64,000 nucleotides of DNA, from NCBI GenBank assembly GCA_026874595.1, contig CM049321.1:25901479-25965478 (forward strand), given 5' to 3'. Below, in pieces: positions 1 to 13,420 of the stretch. A program made the position numbers and the translations under genes. Every line of letters starts with the position of its first letter. Within the stretch, counting starts at the first letter, position 1. Below the pieces are notes generated by a model, which made no database searches, was not told the origin of the DNA, and worked only from the letters and a program-made list of their open reading frames with translations. The DNA is from Sipunculus nudus. Its lineage: Eukaryota; Annelida; Sipuncula; Golfingiida; Sipunculidae.

Positions 1-52
1 AGATGCAACTTATTTGAATGATCATCGTTACCTCAGTCAAGGGAGCAGAATA

Positions 53-285
53 GGGTCATAACATTAGTCAGGAAAAGGTCATAACTAGAGTCAGAAAAAG
101 GTCATAATTAGAATCAGAAAAAGATCATATTTAGATACAGAAAAAAGGTCATAATTAGAGTCAGAAAAAGGTCATAATTAGAGTAAGAAAAGTGTCATAA
201 TTAGAGACAGAAAAAGGTTATAATAAGAGACAGAAAAAAGGTCATTATTAGAGTAAAAAAAGGCCATAATTAGAGTTAGATGTTG
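53..285. repeat. 23-24 bp minisatellite downstream of CCDC14
   Basis: About ten diverged copies of a unit like GGTCATAATTAGAGTCAGAA (plus AAA) run head to tail. No ORF is present. The rest of 1-962 holds only AT-rich sequence, expected to be CCDC14 3' UTR and flank. Confidence 0.85.
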
Positions 286-551
286 TGAACTAGTTCACAA
301 TACAGTGCTGCCACTCTGATTCAATGGGAAAAAAGTATAAAATCTTTTAAGACAAAAAGTAAAAAATTGTCTGAAAAACGGGTATGAAAAAAAGTAAAAA
401 TCAATGCCAAATAGGCAACTTTTGTACAATTTTACAGCATGTGATACTTCTAATCAAGTTTCAGGTATGAAAGTATATATTATTATCAATAATCAGTAGG
501 CTGATGCCAACTATCTGATGAATGATCTTGCAGCACCATAATTGATTATAG

Positions 552-557
552 TTTATT
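552..557 (-). terminator. candidate CCDC14 polyadenylation signal
   Basis: TTTATT on the plus strand reads AATAAA on the minus strand, about 405 bases after the CCDC14 stop. It is the first canonical hexamer I noticed downstream. In AT-rich sequence this could be chance. Confidence 0.3.
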
Positions 558-962
558 TGCACACTATTTAGGTTTTGGGATGAGGAAGCATATGCTTTCA
601 TAACATTTTTTGTGAGCAAACTTGAGAAATTCATTGTTAACTGATAAATTCATACTTAAGTTACTAAATACACATATTGGCTATAGAATTATCAGATAAA
701 TCGTTAACTGGAACCCTTGCAATGCACTGAAAAAGTGAAAATTGCAACAATTTAACCCTACAAATATGAAGCCAACCATAGTATATTGTTAGTATGCGGA
801 CTACAATACACAGATGAATCACTGAATTGTATACCCTCTTGTGATAATACCATGTTACCCTGACAGTCATCAAGCAGGTTACTGTACACAATCACAGAGG
901 TACATTAATGTCTATCTCATGATATTTGTTCTGAGCACTAATCATTTATAAGGCACACAAAG

Positions 963-2184
963 TCATAGTTTCAATGGTTTCCTAAGATTTGCCTGTATCT
1001 CTGCAATATTTGCATCTAATTTTGCCAGTCCTTCTCTGAATGCAACTTCATCTACTGTCCCGACAGAAGTCGTAGTACAGCCAGAATCACTCTCAGTCTC
1101 TCCGATAGTACTTAACGATTCTTCTATATCAGTGAACTTACATGAAGTGTTTGTATCAGTTAACTTTGCTGCTGTCGCTTTGGATGGAGCACCATTTTCA
1201 ATATTCTTCTGTGCCCCTTGATACTTTCTAAAATAGTCAGTAACACTATACCGCGATTGTTCAATTGAGGGGGCTGTCTCATTATGAGTGGTGTCATTGT
1301 TTTTGTCCAGAAAATGCCTCGGTGGCCAGCTTTGTGTGAATGACTCTGCTGGAATCCTCGGCAGAGGAAGCCCAGCCTTGCCAGGTTTCTTGGGTGAACT
1401 GCTACGAGGGGTTGTGACATTTTCTGAGGCACTTTTCTGCCATCTGGTGGCTAGAGAGGAAAGTAAATCCCTGACAGTAGGCCCTGAGGCTTCAGTATCC
1501 TCTCCAGTTGATTCTTTCCGAGTTTGAGGCTGCACAAACCCTGGTATATGTAAATACTGCGTCTCCTCAGCTCCGTCATCTTCGTAAAACAGCTCCCCAT
1601 CTTCCAAAAGAGGCACAGGGTGAGCTACAGCAGCCCCACCAGTAACAAATCTCTTCTCAGGCTCAGAAGCAGCAATAATAGGTTTCTGCTGAGTCTCCAT
1701 ATCAGATATTTCCTCGTGAAGCATATTATCTGCAGTTTGATACTGGGCAGCACCAATATTAACATCCTTTAATACTTGTTCCATTGGAGCAGCAGAGCTG
1801 TTCTGTTTATCAGACAGACCCCCACTGAGTTGCTGTTCCCGCCCTGTGTATGTGTCCACTTTTTTCTTGACAGACAATTTTCCACCGTGCTGCTTGTTAT
1901 GCTCTTCAAGAGCTGTCGTAGTCAGGTCAGATGTTTTGCTGGTGTTTCCAGATCCAAAGTAAGGTTTAGGAAGGCTGTTGAGGGCAGCAGACACTCGTTC
2001 AGCAAAGGACTGCTGATGCTGATGCTGCTCCTTGCTGGGGGTGTGTTCTTTTTTTGATACAGCAGCTGTTCTGACAACTTTGTTAGGGCTGGTTTTTGTA
2101 GTCAGTTCTTGTGTTTTCTGTGAGTCATTTGATCTCACTGACCTTGACATCCACTGACCTTGCAATTCATTCTCTAGGTCATTC
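963..2184 (-). CDS. CCDC14: CCDC14 exon 9, C-terminal exon with stop
   Basis: Residues 774-1180. Most is low-complexity Ser/Thr/Lys sequence; the last ~30 residues (DEVAFREGLAKLDANIAEIQ...) form the strongly conserved C-terminal helix of CCDC14 (vertebrate '[20 protein letters not shown]'). The stop TGA is at 963-965. Acceptor ACAATTTTAG lies at about 2185-2194. Confidence 0.94.
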
Positions 2185-3184
2185 CTAAAATTGTAAAATA
2201 GTGTAATACAATCAAATACTGAAACAAAACATATTTCATATTTTTAACAAGCATTAATAATATAACTTTGAGAAAACTCAAACAATCAATCAATTACTTT
2301 AAATTCTTCACATTTTTTTTAATTATTCAATTAAATAAGGGGAGCTATCAAGAACAGTGAGCACTGAACTTAACAAGTTTTTCAATACATACCTCAATTT
2401 TAATTGATTGAATAAGTAAATCAGTGGCATTTACACATAAAAGATTAATTTTTCATTGTAACTGAAATTTAAAATCATGCAGAGAATGCATTTTCAAATC
2501 ACTGACCAAACAATTCATCTCAAACATTGACATATCAGAGGTTCACTTTTTTTCATTTGTAAATACAATTTTGGAGTATGTAGGGAATGAATTTTTGGTA
2601 ATCAAAATCTACTGAACAAGTGATGAATGGGAGAGCCATACAACCAGTGTGTCAAGCTTGCGAGCTACTTCCCAAACTCACACAAACACTAACACACATA
2701 TAACAGTGAATCATCTGTCAGTCCTAAATAATTTCCGAGCCCTATTATATACAAATGGAAATCTTGAGAGCCAGGGAAAACACATGATACTGTTTATAAC
2801 TTAAAGTGGCCTATTCTGATATCTGCCTTCTATTAAATGAAGAAAATTCCTCTGACTTCTCATAAAAATAAGCCAAAAGGTGCCAATCCCATATCGCACA
2901 AGCTGTCCACTTTGTTTATAAACATGAACATGTTTATAACATGCTGGGGGACCAACAAAATGGCTGCCAGTTGTAACCAAAACCTGCCCAAACAGGGGTT
3001 GTTATACTCTGAATGTTCACCTTTCCAATGGAAAAGCATTACTACAGGTTTTCTTTTCCACCTAAGATGCATCCCATCATCATATCAAGCTTTCAGTCAC
3101 ATTTCACTCGTGTAATCCTGATTCTGCATCTTACATGCCATCCTACATGCACACTTGCATGTAAAAAGAACTTAATATTTTTCA

Positions 3185-3255
<71 letters not shown>

Positions 3256-6200
3256 TATTTATGTATATATATCAGAAATAGGATTGTACATTAAAAAAAC
3301 AAGGGAAATATAGGAGATGAGGTCTAAATGCCAGAAATTATAAGAAAATATATATACTCCTAATAAATAAACTACTAATGTGGAAAACATCTGTGTTCAC
3401 CTTTCCAACCGATTGGTGGGAAATGGAAAATGTTTTTCCGTGCACATGTTTGCCCGTCTCACACAAGTGGAAAGGCATTATTTCGACCCATGCCCAACAA
3501 ATGCATCTGGGAACAAACTGGTGAACCAGAGTTTTTCAACTGACAAAAGATTCTTTCTATATTCTCATTACCTATAACCAGTGATCTTTGAACTTCTGCA
3601 ATTCAGTCAACCACCTCCAGTTACATGCTTTTTCTGTTTGTCATGATGGACATATGAACAGTGTTTACTAACAGCTTGTGCATAAACAAGCTCATACCAT
3701 CCTCACAGCAGTGTTATACAAACATTTCATAGCAGGAATAATCTACATTTCATCAATATGGTCACAGAGCAAGCCAATGAGGCAGGTGAGTAGCCCCCTT
3801 TAAAAAAAAAAGTTTGTAGACAAAAAATTTAATGATACACTGATTACACAAAGTACATATTAATGTGACCACTAAATGTACCTTTCTAATTCACTCGCAT
3901 TCAGCATGTGTTTGACTTGTGTAAGATTCTCCAAAGTTGGTTGCCATGGTACCTGGTGAGGATCTGGCCTTGAACTTTCAAGGTCATGTAAGAGGCGGGT
4001 CATACTCTGCTGCAGGCTTCTACAAGAATTAAAGATTAAGATGAGATTAAGACACGTGCTTGTAAGTGACGAAGCATAAAAGAATTAATTTATCAATCAA
4101 ACCACTGATTTTCAAAATGGTAAACACCAGAGGTTTTTTATAGACTTGTAAAACATCTAGTTTTTAATGGCTGGTGCAGTACTACAATTGTTATGATTTT
4201 CACAAAATCTCATATTTCCATGAAGATCAAGGTTGATGTCACAAGTTTTTAAATATGTTAAAGAACTTGATACTTTTACTATAGTATACAACTTTTTGCC
4301 ATAGCTTACGCTTTAACATTAACTGTCATGTTAATGTGGTGCCATGGCTGTAAAAAGACCCTCGAGTTAATTCTGTGAATGTAGGACAAAGCAGCTCTGA
4401 CAGATATGTGCATGCAGTATCTTAGCCGAACTTAATCTTCATGTTCATTGTGGTTCTTTGTCTGATAGCTTTATAGCTATCACTGTCGAGGAAAGGAACC
4501 GTCTTTCAAGGGTAGTTAGAACAGCTGAGAGGATCATTGGGGTTTCTTTATGCACAGTTGACTCCATATTTCAAACATGATTGTTGAAGAAATCAAACAA
4601 CATTATAGAAGACTATAGTCATCCGGCACACTCTTTGTTTAAAAAATGAAAGTGGGGGTTCACTATAGGTTTCTATCAGGTAATTCCAAAAGAACTCAAA
4701 CTAGCACATAAGCGTCAGCTGTTCGGGAATTAAATATATCACTTGCAGCACAATAATCTAGTCAAACATTCTTAGTCATACGTCTTTTTTTCTATACACA
4801 ATTTTATTTTATGATTTTTTGTATAATGTGTTTGTTTAAGCAAGCCAGTCAAGCCAAATACTATTGTATGTGATGATTTTATTACGTATATATAGCAATA
4901 AACTATATCTTATCTAAGTTGAAGTAAGAAATAAGTTTAAACGATTAGTGTAAAAATTTAACAAAAATCAAGCAGTGCTTCTAAAGTTACTTCATTCAAA
5001 AGTAATCCTATATATAAGACAATAGGATTAAAAATAATGTCTCAGAGAAAATGGTGTGGATGGGGGATGGGGGAGGGTACCTACTTGACAAGTTCCTGGA
5101 GTTTGTCCATTTCCTTCTGTTTTTGCATCAGACTGATATTGGCCATGTGCAGCTGGTGTTCTTTTGCATTCAACTGACCTTCGACCTTTGACTTTTCTTG
5201 ACCTATTTTCTGTATCTGAGATTTGCACTGTTTGACCTCCTGTAACCAGTCCTGCTGGTATTTCAGGTAGTCAGCATCCTAAAATTCAGAACGGATCTTA
5301 TAAATAAGGATGTTATCATACAAAGCATGATACGATAAATGACATAACACAAAGTTATATTATTAAAATTACAAGCAAATGTTCCCCCTTGTTCACAGCA
5401 GGATAAAAAACTTTTCCCATTTAATCTATTTCATGAATAATGAATAAGGCAGTTGAACCAACCAAATGGCTCGCATACACTGGTTTTACGCATATGTCTG
5501 GTGTGATGTTTTGATTAACGTTTAGCATTGCTGGGACGGAATTGGGATCTAACCAATTAAATCAGCCTGTCAAGTATCTGGTACATGTGTTCTTGTTCAG
5601 ACTGTGTTTGAACAGTTGAGAGCTTACATCCTATTAGTTGGGTCTGGTTGACAGTTGTGATTTTGGTCTATACACTTGTAGTTTTGTTCATTATTCATAA
5701 AAAAGATGCCACAGAGGGTCACAGAATCTAGGTCTGTGAGTGGGTGGTCATGTCACAAACCTGGACTTAAAGCAAAATCTTTATTTTCAATCAATTAAAC
5801 AAAGAGAAGCTGTTCAACTTGTTATAATCTATGGTATTTCACCTTTAAACCTGATTTATGCAGGGCTAGAGATTGATTTGACAGTTGGAGGTCACCCTCC
5901 ACTATACTGCCAATTATCATCAATATAATGACACAGAGCCTGAGTAAAAAAGTCATGGTCAAATACAGGTCATTTACAGAGGTCAATGTCAGGCATACTA
6001 ACCCTATAACTGAGGAACTGCAATGTAATGACATAGGACCTGAGAAAAAAAATCAAGGTCAAATACAGGTCATTTACGGAGGTCAAGGTCAGGCATACTA
6101 ACCCTATTACTGAGGAACTGTAGCATCTCCTGTTTCTCCGTGGCCATTTTCTGTAGTTCCTGTCTGAGCAGGGAGTTCTCCTGCACCAGCCTTTGCTGGG

Positions 6201-9200
6201 CTGTGGCTGCAGTCTTCAGCTGCTCCTCAAGATTGTGGTTTAACAGCTGTAGGTGAACTACTGCAAAATACATAAAAAGTCAGGTTAGACTTATACTGCA
6301 ATAATCACTCTGCCATTATAAAAAACCTGCATCAGTTTCACAAAATTCTCTCTTACACTAATTTATATACCTTTTCATATATACAGGTGCAGGCAAACTA
6401 TAGCCTATGGATCACTCGGTCTATTTCTTTGGCCTTTTAAAATTCTGGCTTAACATAAAACTTAACTACAATAATGATCCAAACTACAAATTGTGTGCAG
6501 TTGCATAAATCTCACTAAGAATTTGGGTAACTGCCAGTAATATTTATGAAGCAACATAATGTGTTGTAACATTTATGTTAAATGTGGTCTTGTTGGGACA
6601 TAACAGATGTCAAAAGTGGCATTCCTTGAGAAATGTTTGCCGTTCTCGGAATCAATATTATTCTTTAAAGAAAAGATGCATCTAAAAAGTTAAATAATTC
6701 ATTTTATTTTTCAAGTGCACATAATGTACCAAACACTGTAACTGTATTTTTTTCTACAATTAATCAACATTTGAATTTATGCACACAGATTTTGTGTTTA
6801 ACCAGAAAACTGAAGTTTATAAAAAATAAATTAACAATATATATATTTATATACAATTGACATATTTATCAAAATACATTATTCATTTATAAATAAATAA
6901 ACAGTAATGACCACAAACTCTTATACTGCATAGTATTCATATGAGTGATATCCGTTTTTCTTCCCGATTTCTTGAAAAAGTTCCAGTATACATGTATGTT
7001 GTATCTGTGTCTATGTGTGTCTGTATCAGTGAGTGATCCTATAAAATCTGGATCTGCTGTGCTCAATCCATGCTAAATCCTCTCAGTATGTGTGTGCATT
7101 ATCTGTGCCTATATGTGTGTTTCTGTGTGTCAGTGATACCTTCAAAGTCAGGATCTGCTCTGCTCATTCCACGCTCAATTCTCTCTTTTTCACCAAGCTG
7201 CTGGTTTAGTATTCGCACTCGTCTGAAAGTAGAATGTGTTGACTTTATTAAAGAGGCGTATTCAGATATCATATTTTAATAACTAAAGATAATCCCTTGA
7301 AAACTTTCATAAAAGTAGGCTAGAAAAGCTGATGACAGTGTTTTTCTGTTTGTCAACATTGGCAAATGTAGCGTGTTTACTAACAGCTTGTTGATAAACA
7401 AGCTCATACATCCGTCACAGAGGCATTATAAGAATTTTTTCTTAACAGAAATACCTAAGGTTCCTTATTATGTACACAGGGTAAGAGCTATAAGTTGACT
7501 AAATTCTACTTAAAATGTTGATAAATAGCTAGATTTAATATAGACCCTTTTGTGGCTCTGTAGTATATACAGGGCCAGATGCTTCTGCCTTCATTTATCT
7601 AGCAGATGTAGCGCATACAATGGTCTGTGCAGCACTTGTTCTGACCCTTTGTGCTGAGCGCCTGTCCTAGTGAGCCAGCAGATTTGTTTCAGCCAGGGGT
7701 GTGCATGTGTTTCATCATTCATCACTGCTACCTTCCTGGCCCACTCAGCTAAAATATAATACATGCATCTTGCAGGCTGAAACAATCACGTACACATGTT
7801 ACCAGTTTTTCAGTCACTAGGACAGGCCAAATCCAGACTGGAGTCCTACATTGATTGGTCATGGTATCACACATGATGTGACATATAAATAATTACAGTT
7901 TTTCAGCCAAACTTTATCTTGTTAACAGAAAATATGTACACAAAACATATTCTTCCAAGAGCACGGTGACACCACAAAGTAGCAGAGTGACCTGTAACCT
8001 TGTTAAATAGGCATGGACACTGCCCATAATTAACTGAGGGGAGACACTATGTTGGTAAGTATTTATTTGGTGAGTTTAGCAAAAATCCATCTAAGCCCTG
8101 TAAGTTATTAAAGCGACACTAAAAGTTAACGGATGGATGGCCAGTGGGTATGGTATACAATAATATTTCCATCATATGATTGGTGTACAAAAACAAAAAA
8201 GTCTAAAATTTGTAGTGACATAACCCATAAACTTTATGGTATAATTTATAATGCATCTTAAACAGCCAAACCTTTCATTATGTAGTCATTAGCCAATTAA
8301 AAACCATTTAACCCATTCTGACCAATGACGTTTCACCTTGCATGCCTTGTAATACGTTGATGAGATATTACAATTAAATGTCAGTTCCCATTTTCCATCC
8401 CATAATCAAATATTATAAATGTATCAAAATAGGGAAATCTAACAATACTGATAGAATATTATATATTGTATCAAGACGTAGGATTATGCCAATGTACTGT
8501 TACAGCTATATCATTTTAAATATAATGATACTGGTGATGTACAGGTTTGGATTGGATTTTTCTTTCATTTAATTTGTTCCCTGGTACTAGCTCTTATGAA
8601 CTCTACCCTGAGATCAAATACCTTCTAAGCTGTGCGTTCTCACTTCTGATTGGCTGGAGGGCCATGTTCAGCTCCGTCTGCCACTGCAGCGACGCGTTAT
8701 TTCCAGGGACCAGCATCCCAAACTCTCGCTCCACCTCACACAGCAGCTTACCCACACGACTCTCTTTGTCATCTTTCTTAGCAGCCGTCCGCAGCTTCTT
8801 GAACAAGGTTTGTATCGTGCTGATGTGCTCTTTAGATTTAGGGTCCGAAAACAACACAGAGACCGAAGTGTTGTTTGTGTTGTAACCATTTTCCGAAACA
8901 TCATCAGTGGAGGCCATGTTTTCTTCTTCTTGAGATAGTGACCCCGATTCAACTCCTTGGTCCACAAGTACCCCACTGTCTCTGTTATCCATTCTATCCA
9001 CTTCACAGGCTTTGTTATCCATTTTTACAAATTCACATGATGTGTTTACCCCTGTGTGCTGCAAAGACTTAACTTCTTCGCCAGTTTTGGGGTTAGTACA
9101 GGAGTTAATGTCCTCATCAAGGGAATACTGAACACCCTTTTCCACAACGTCAGGCTGTTTTAAACCAACATCATCTGGTTTCTCTCTCTCAGTTTTAGAA

Positions 9201-11239
9201 TTCTGTTCATTGAACTGAACATGCTTCACAGATTTAGGTCCATTTTCTTTACTCAAGTTCAATATATCACGCTCAGGTATGCTCTGAAGTGACGCAGATT
9301 TGACGTCTGAAGTCTGACTACTAACATCTCCACCACCAGGGGGCACTGAGTGCAACATGTCTTGTTTTTGAACTGGCTGCTTCACAAGCTGACTGCTGAA
9401 AACTGTCCCAGAGGTTGGAGGTGCTTTGTGACTGTCATAAGAAACCTGGGGTTTGGACAACTGTGCTGAATGAGCATAAACAGCCTGTGCTGATGATACC
9501 GATTTTTCTTTAACTGGAGAAACACTTTGTACAACAGTAGGTGGCGTCACTGGGCGGACAAATTCAGAGCTGTAACGACCAAGACTGTAAAGTGGCTCCG
9601 GTTCAGTGTCTCTAGTCGGGAGCTGGAAGTCCCCATATTTTAACCCTGACACACAGTGAGGTCTGAAAGGTTGCATTGGTTGTGGCTGTAGGCCTTGATT
9701 GAAATTTTCCCCATTACTGCTACTAGAATACATGCTGAAGTTGGAAACTGGCATATTCCCTACCAAATTTGGTACTCTACCCACATGGGCGGAGCCAGTT
9801 TTAAGGAGCTCCATTAGTGGTTGCTGGTTCCACCTGATTGGTTGATGAGCAGTTGTGACTGACACAGGAGATACCAAGGGTGTAGAAGCCACAAGTCTCT
9901 TATTATAAGGCGTCCTTGTTGTAATCATGTTTGTAGGTGCATACAACTGAGGCTGAGAAGGGGGCTCTTTGATTGGCTGGAACTTCTTGACTTGTTCTGA
10001 AATTAAATGAAAATACTTTCAGACTTTTAACATTACTCAAGGCCAAAAAGATGAAAGGTTGTTTTTTAAGGCACAGTGCATAACAATACTGACCTCCCCC
10101 CAAACCCCCTGCCCCCTGCAACAAAAAAGTTTACTGTCATTTTCAGAAGAAATTTATGACTTTGGGTTTCACCAGCTCAGACTTATTTATAATAAAAAAA
10201 ATTAAAGTTTCAACAATATTTCATCTCATTATGTTGTGCTTCTGTGTGTTCAGCAAAACAATTCTGTTGATATCATGTAGTCCCCTGATCATATGAATTT
10301 TTATTAAAAATTATAATAACAAGGGGACAAAAATTATCCTTCAACCTGATTTCTGAAAATATGTGCCCGAGAAACACCTTAAATTTCTTTTTATCGTAAC
10401 AGCAGTTTTTTTACACAATCATGGTAATATTACATTCTTTTGGCATTGACTCTGATGGAGACAGTGGAATCTCACATATATTTATAAATATAAAAAATAA
10501 TTATGTGAGCCATGCAATACATGTAATGTTTAATGTATGTAATACACACTTTGGTGAATGTCTGATACTGCACAGATGTTCAAAATAGGTGGCTCAAGTC
10601 ACTAACCAAATACACATGGGGAAACCGGGTACTCATCCTATGAGGCATAACATATATCATGATACAGTAAAAGCATCAGGCGGTAGTTGTTCTGTTTTAA
10701 GCAACTATTTTTTTAGGTTCTATGTATACAGCTCCAATAAACAAATTAAGCTCCTTGACTTTTTGGCCTTTCAGGAACAACATGAAATTTCCCAAGGATG
10801 CACATGTTGTACACAAGTTTGTTCAAGACTTTATTAATCCTAAACATAATAATCTTACTAAAATTTGTGGCTTTGGGCATGGTCCAAAAAAAGTGCCATT
10901 CTACTCTAAACTTCCTCGATACAAGTCATCTTGCAGCCAAAATTTCTCTACAAATAGATTTGCGTCTGGACACTGTCCTCAGAGTTCTTTCATGTAACAT
11001 CCCTGCACCCCTTTTTACTTCTCAGTTTTTCCAAATTATTTCCTGGGGCTGCATGGGTAATGTCCATTAGTTAAAATAATTTTACTTCATATATTCATGC
11101 CCAGCCAGTTATCTTATACAGCATTATACTTTCCCTAAATAGCAGTCAGTTTCCCTGATAAAGACGAGTATTCCAGAACAGCTGCAGATAAATCTGCCTG
11201 CTTTTACAAGGCAGGAGGGGCAGAAAACATCAGTTACAC

Positions 11240-11294
<55 letters not shown>

Positions 11295-13345
11295 CATATA
11301 TATAACTGGCCAATGTGTACCACAGGACTAAAAGCAACAAATTGAACAATGTTCCCAGTTACCTGAGTCATTGAGTGCTGTAGGACAATTAACTTTGTTG
11401 ATGCTGCTAATGCTACCATTACTGCTGGAGTCCATTCCTGAGTCCAAAGGACCTCCTAAAAAAAGAGCTTTATCATATGAGTACAAAAGTCCAGGTGAGT
11501 AAAACAAAATTATACAGTTGCAAATATATGCTCTAAAAATCATGTTTTAACTCTCATTTTTGGCTATACTTAATGGAAAGCCTATTATTGAAGACAATTT
11601 TTTAAACTGTTTATTAATGCACACTTCAAATTTAAATATTACATGAAATCTTAATTTTGAAAGTTGATTCCTATATTCAAATAACACCTGGAGGTTGGTT
11701 TTACTATTATTTCAGCATGTCGCCCAGGGATATTGTATCTTAAGCAGGTATGCTGGAATAAATATCTTTTTTACTTGGATACATGTACATGAAATTAATA
11801 ATATTTTTTTTTTTATAATCTAGATAATATCAACCAGTTTTGAAAAACCTTAAGTGTCTGTACAACATGATGTAACCCATTTTCAGAACACTCCAGGGGT
11901 CCCACAACCAGGGTTCACATTTGATCTGGGGAATACCTTATTTACTCTACCCAGTGGGTAAAACTTGGGTCAAATACTTTACCCATGTTTTACCCAGTTT
12001 ATTTAATAACCCAGGCTATTTCTCATGTTTATTTGCTTTAATTTGAACAAGACCCATGCTTAGTTTCTTTCTGACAGGTAAGCAGAATTTAAACATTTTG
12101 TAAATTTTATATCAGTAGCAAACCAAGTAGCTCTGTCCAAATCTTCTCTGTCCAAAAAAGTCATTTACAATTCACACTTCAACTCATGTTTGGTTTTCCA
12201 AACAACATCAATAATAAATAGGAATTAGGAGTAAAACCCAAGAATCCCAGATAATGCTTGGGTAAAACCTGTTTTTTTTCCGGGGAAAAACCAAGATTTC
12301 ACCCAGATATTTGGTTAAACCTGTAAACCCAGCCCATAGCATTACTTATTACTTATTTAAAATATTATTTAACTGAATCAATGATTGCAAACCCCTCCAA
12401 GATAGCTAAAAGACCATTAAGACAAACCTAAAGCAGTCTTTGCCATTCCAGTCTTTTTGTCTTTGCCCCTGCCGGTTCTCTGCTTTGAGGTAGCACTCTG
12501 TGACCTCTGACCTTTGACATTACTCCCTGTATTCCACTTTCCAATGACCCTGCCTTTTCTCTCCTTGTTGTTTTTACACATTGCAGATGACACCACCCTT
12601 GGTCTCCCTTTCATGGCAGATGGCCTCTTCTTGCCCTTGGGGTCTTTAAAAATAGTGTAATTTTATTGTTTTAGAGAGCAACAAAAAACAGAGATATTGT
12701 AAATAAATTACCACAATACTTTAATGATAAATTGGTTGTACGCAAATTTTATAGTTTTATCAAATATTTTTTTTCGTAACTAAAATATAAAAATTTCAAC
12801 ATAGTGGCCCATCAAAATGCATGCAATAAAAACTGAATGAACAATAAAAGAATATCTTGTAAAATTACATAAGACCTTTACTAAACTCAGTGCTGTAGTC
12901 TGAAAGTCTGACGGCTTGACATCAATTTACATGGCAAGAAACAAAATTTGAATAATGAGGAAGAATATTTTATTGGTTTCATATATAGACTTTCAGAATT
13001 GACAAAACATGTCACTCTCTAAACAACTCTGGACTATTCATGCTTTATACCAGACAGGTTTCTTGCTGCTCATATATTTATCACCAAAACTGGGTGAATA
13101 TTTTACAACAAACATTTGACTGAATATGCAATCAGGTAACATTACATTCGGTTTTCTCATTAAATTTATCTTAACAAATCTGAGAAAATGTTGTTGCTAT
13201 ATCTATTATTCAGTAAAAGCTGAAGCATATAGTAATAAAAACAAGGCCTACAGGCCTAATGCAAACCTGTGCAATGGGATACACATCAGGTTAAATGCTT
13301 CCATGATAATATGTTTGACCATTACTTTTCAATTACATGTGACAC

Positions 13346-13420
<75 letters not shown>

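Noticed and set aside
53-285. CRISPR-like array
   Set aside because: Units are contiguous 23-24 bp tandem copies without spacers, in a eukaryotic setting.
8603-9072. Overlapping ORFs opposite or out of frame with CCDC14 exon 4
   Set aside because: Shadow frames of a well-supported exon.
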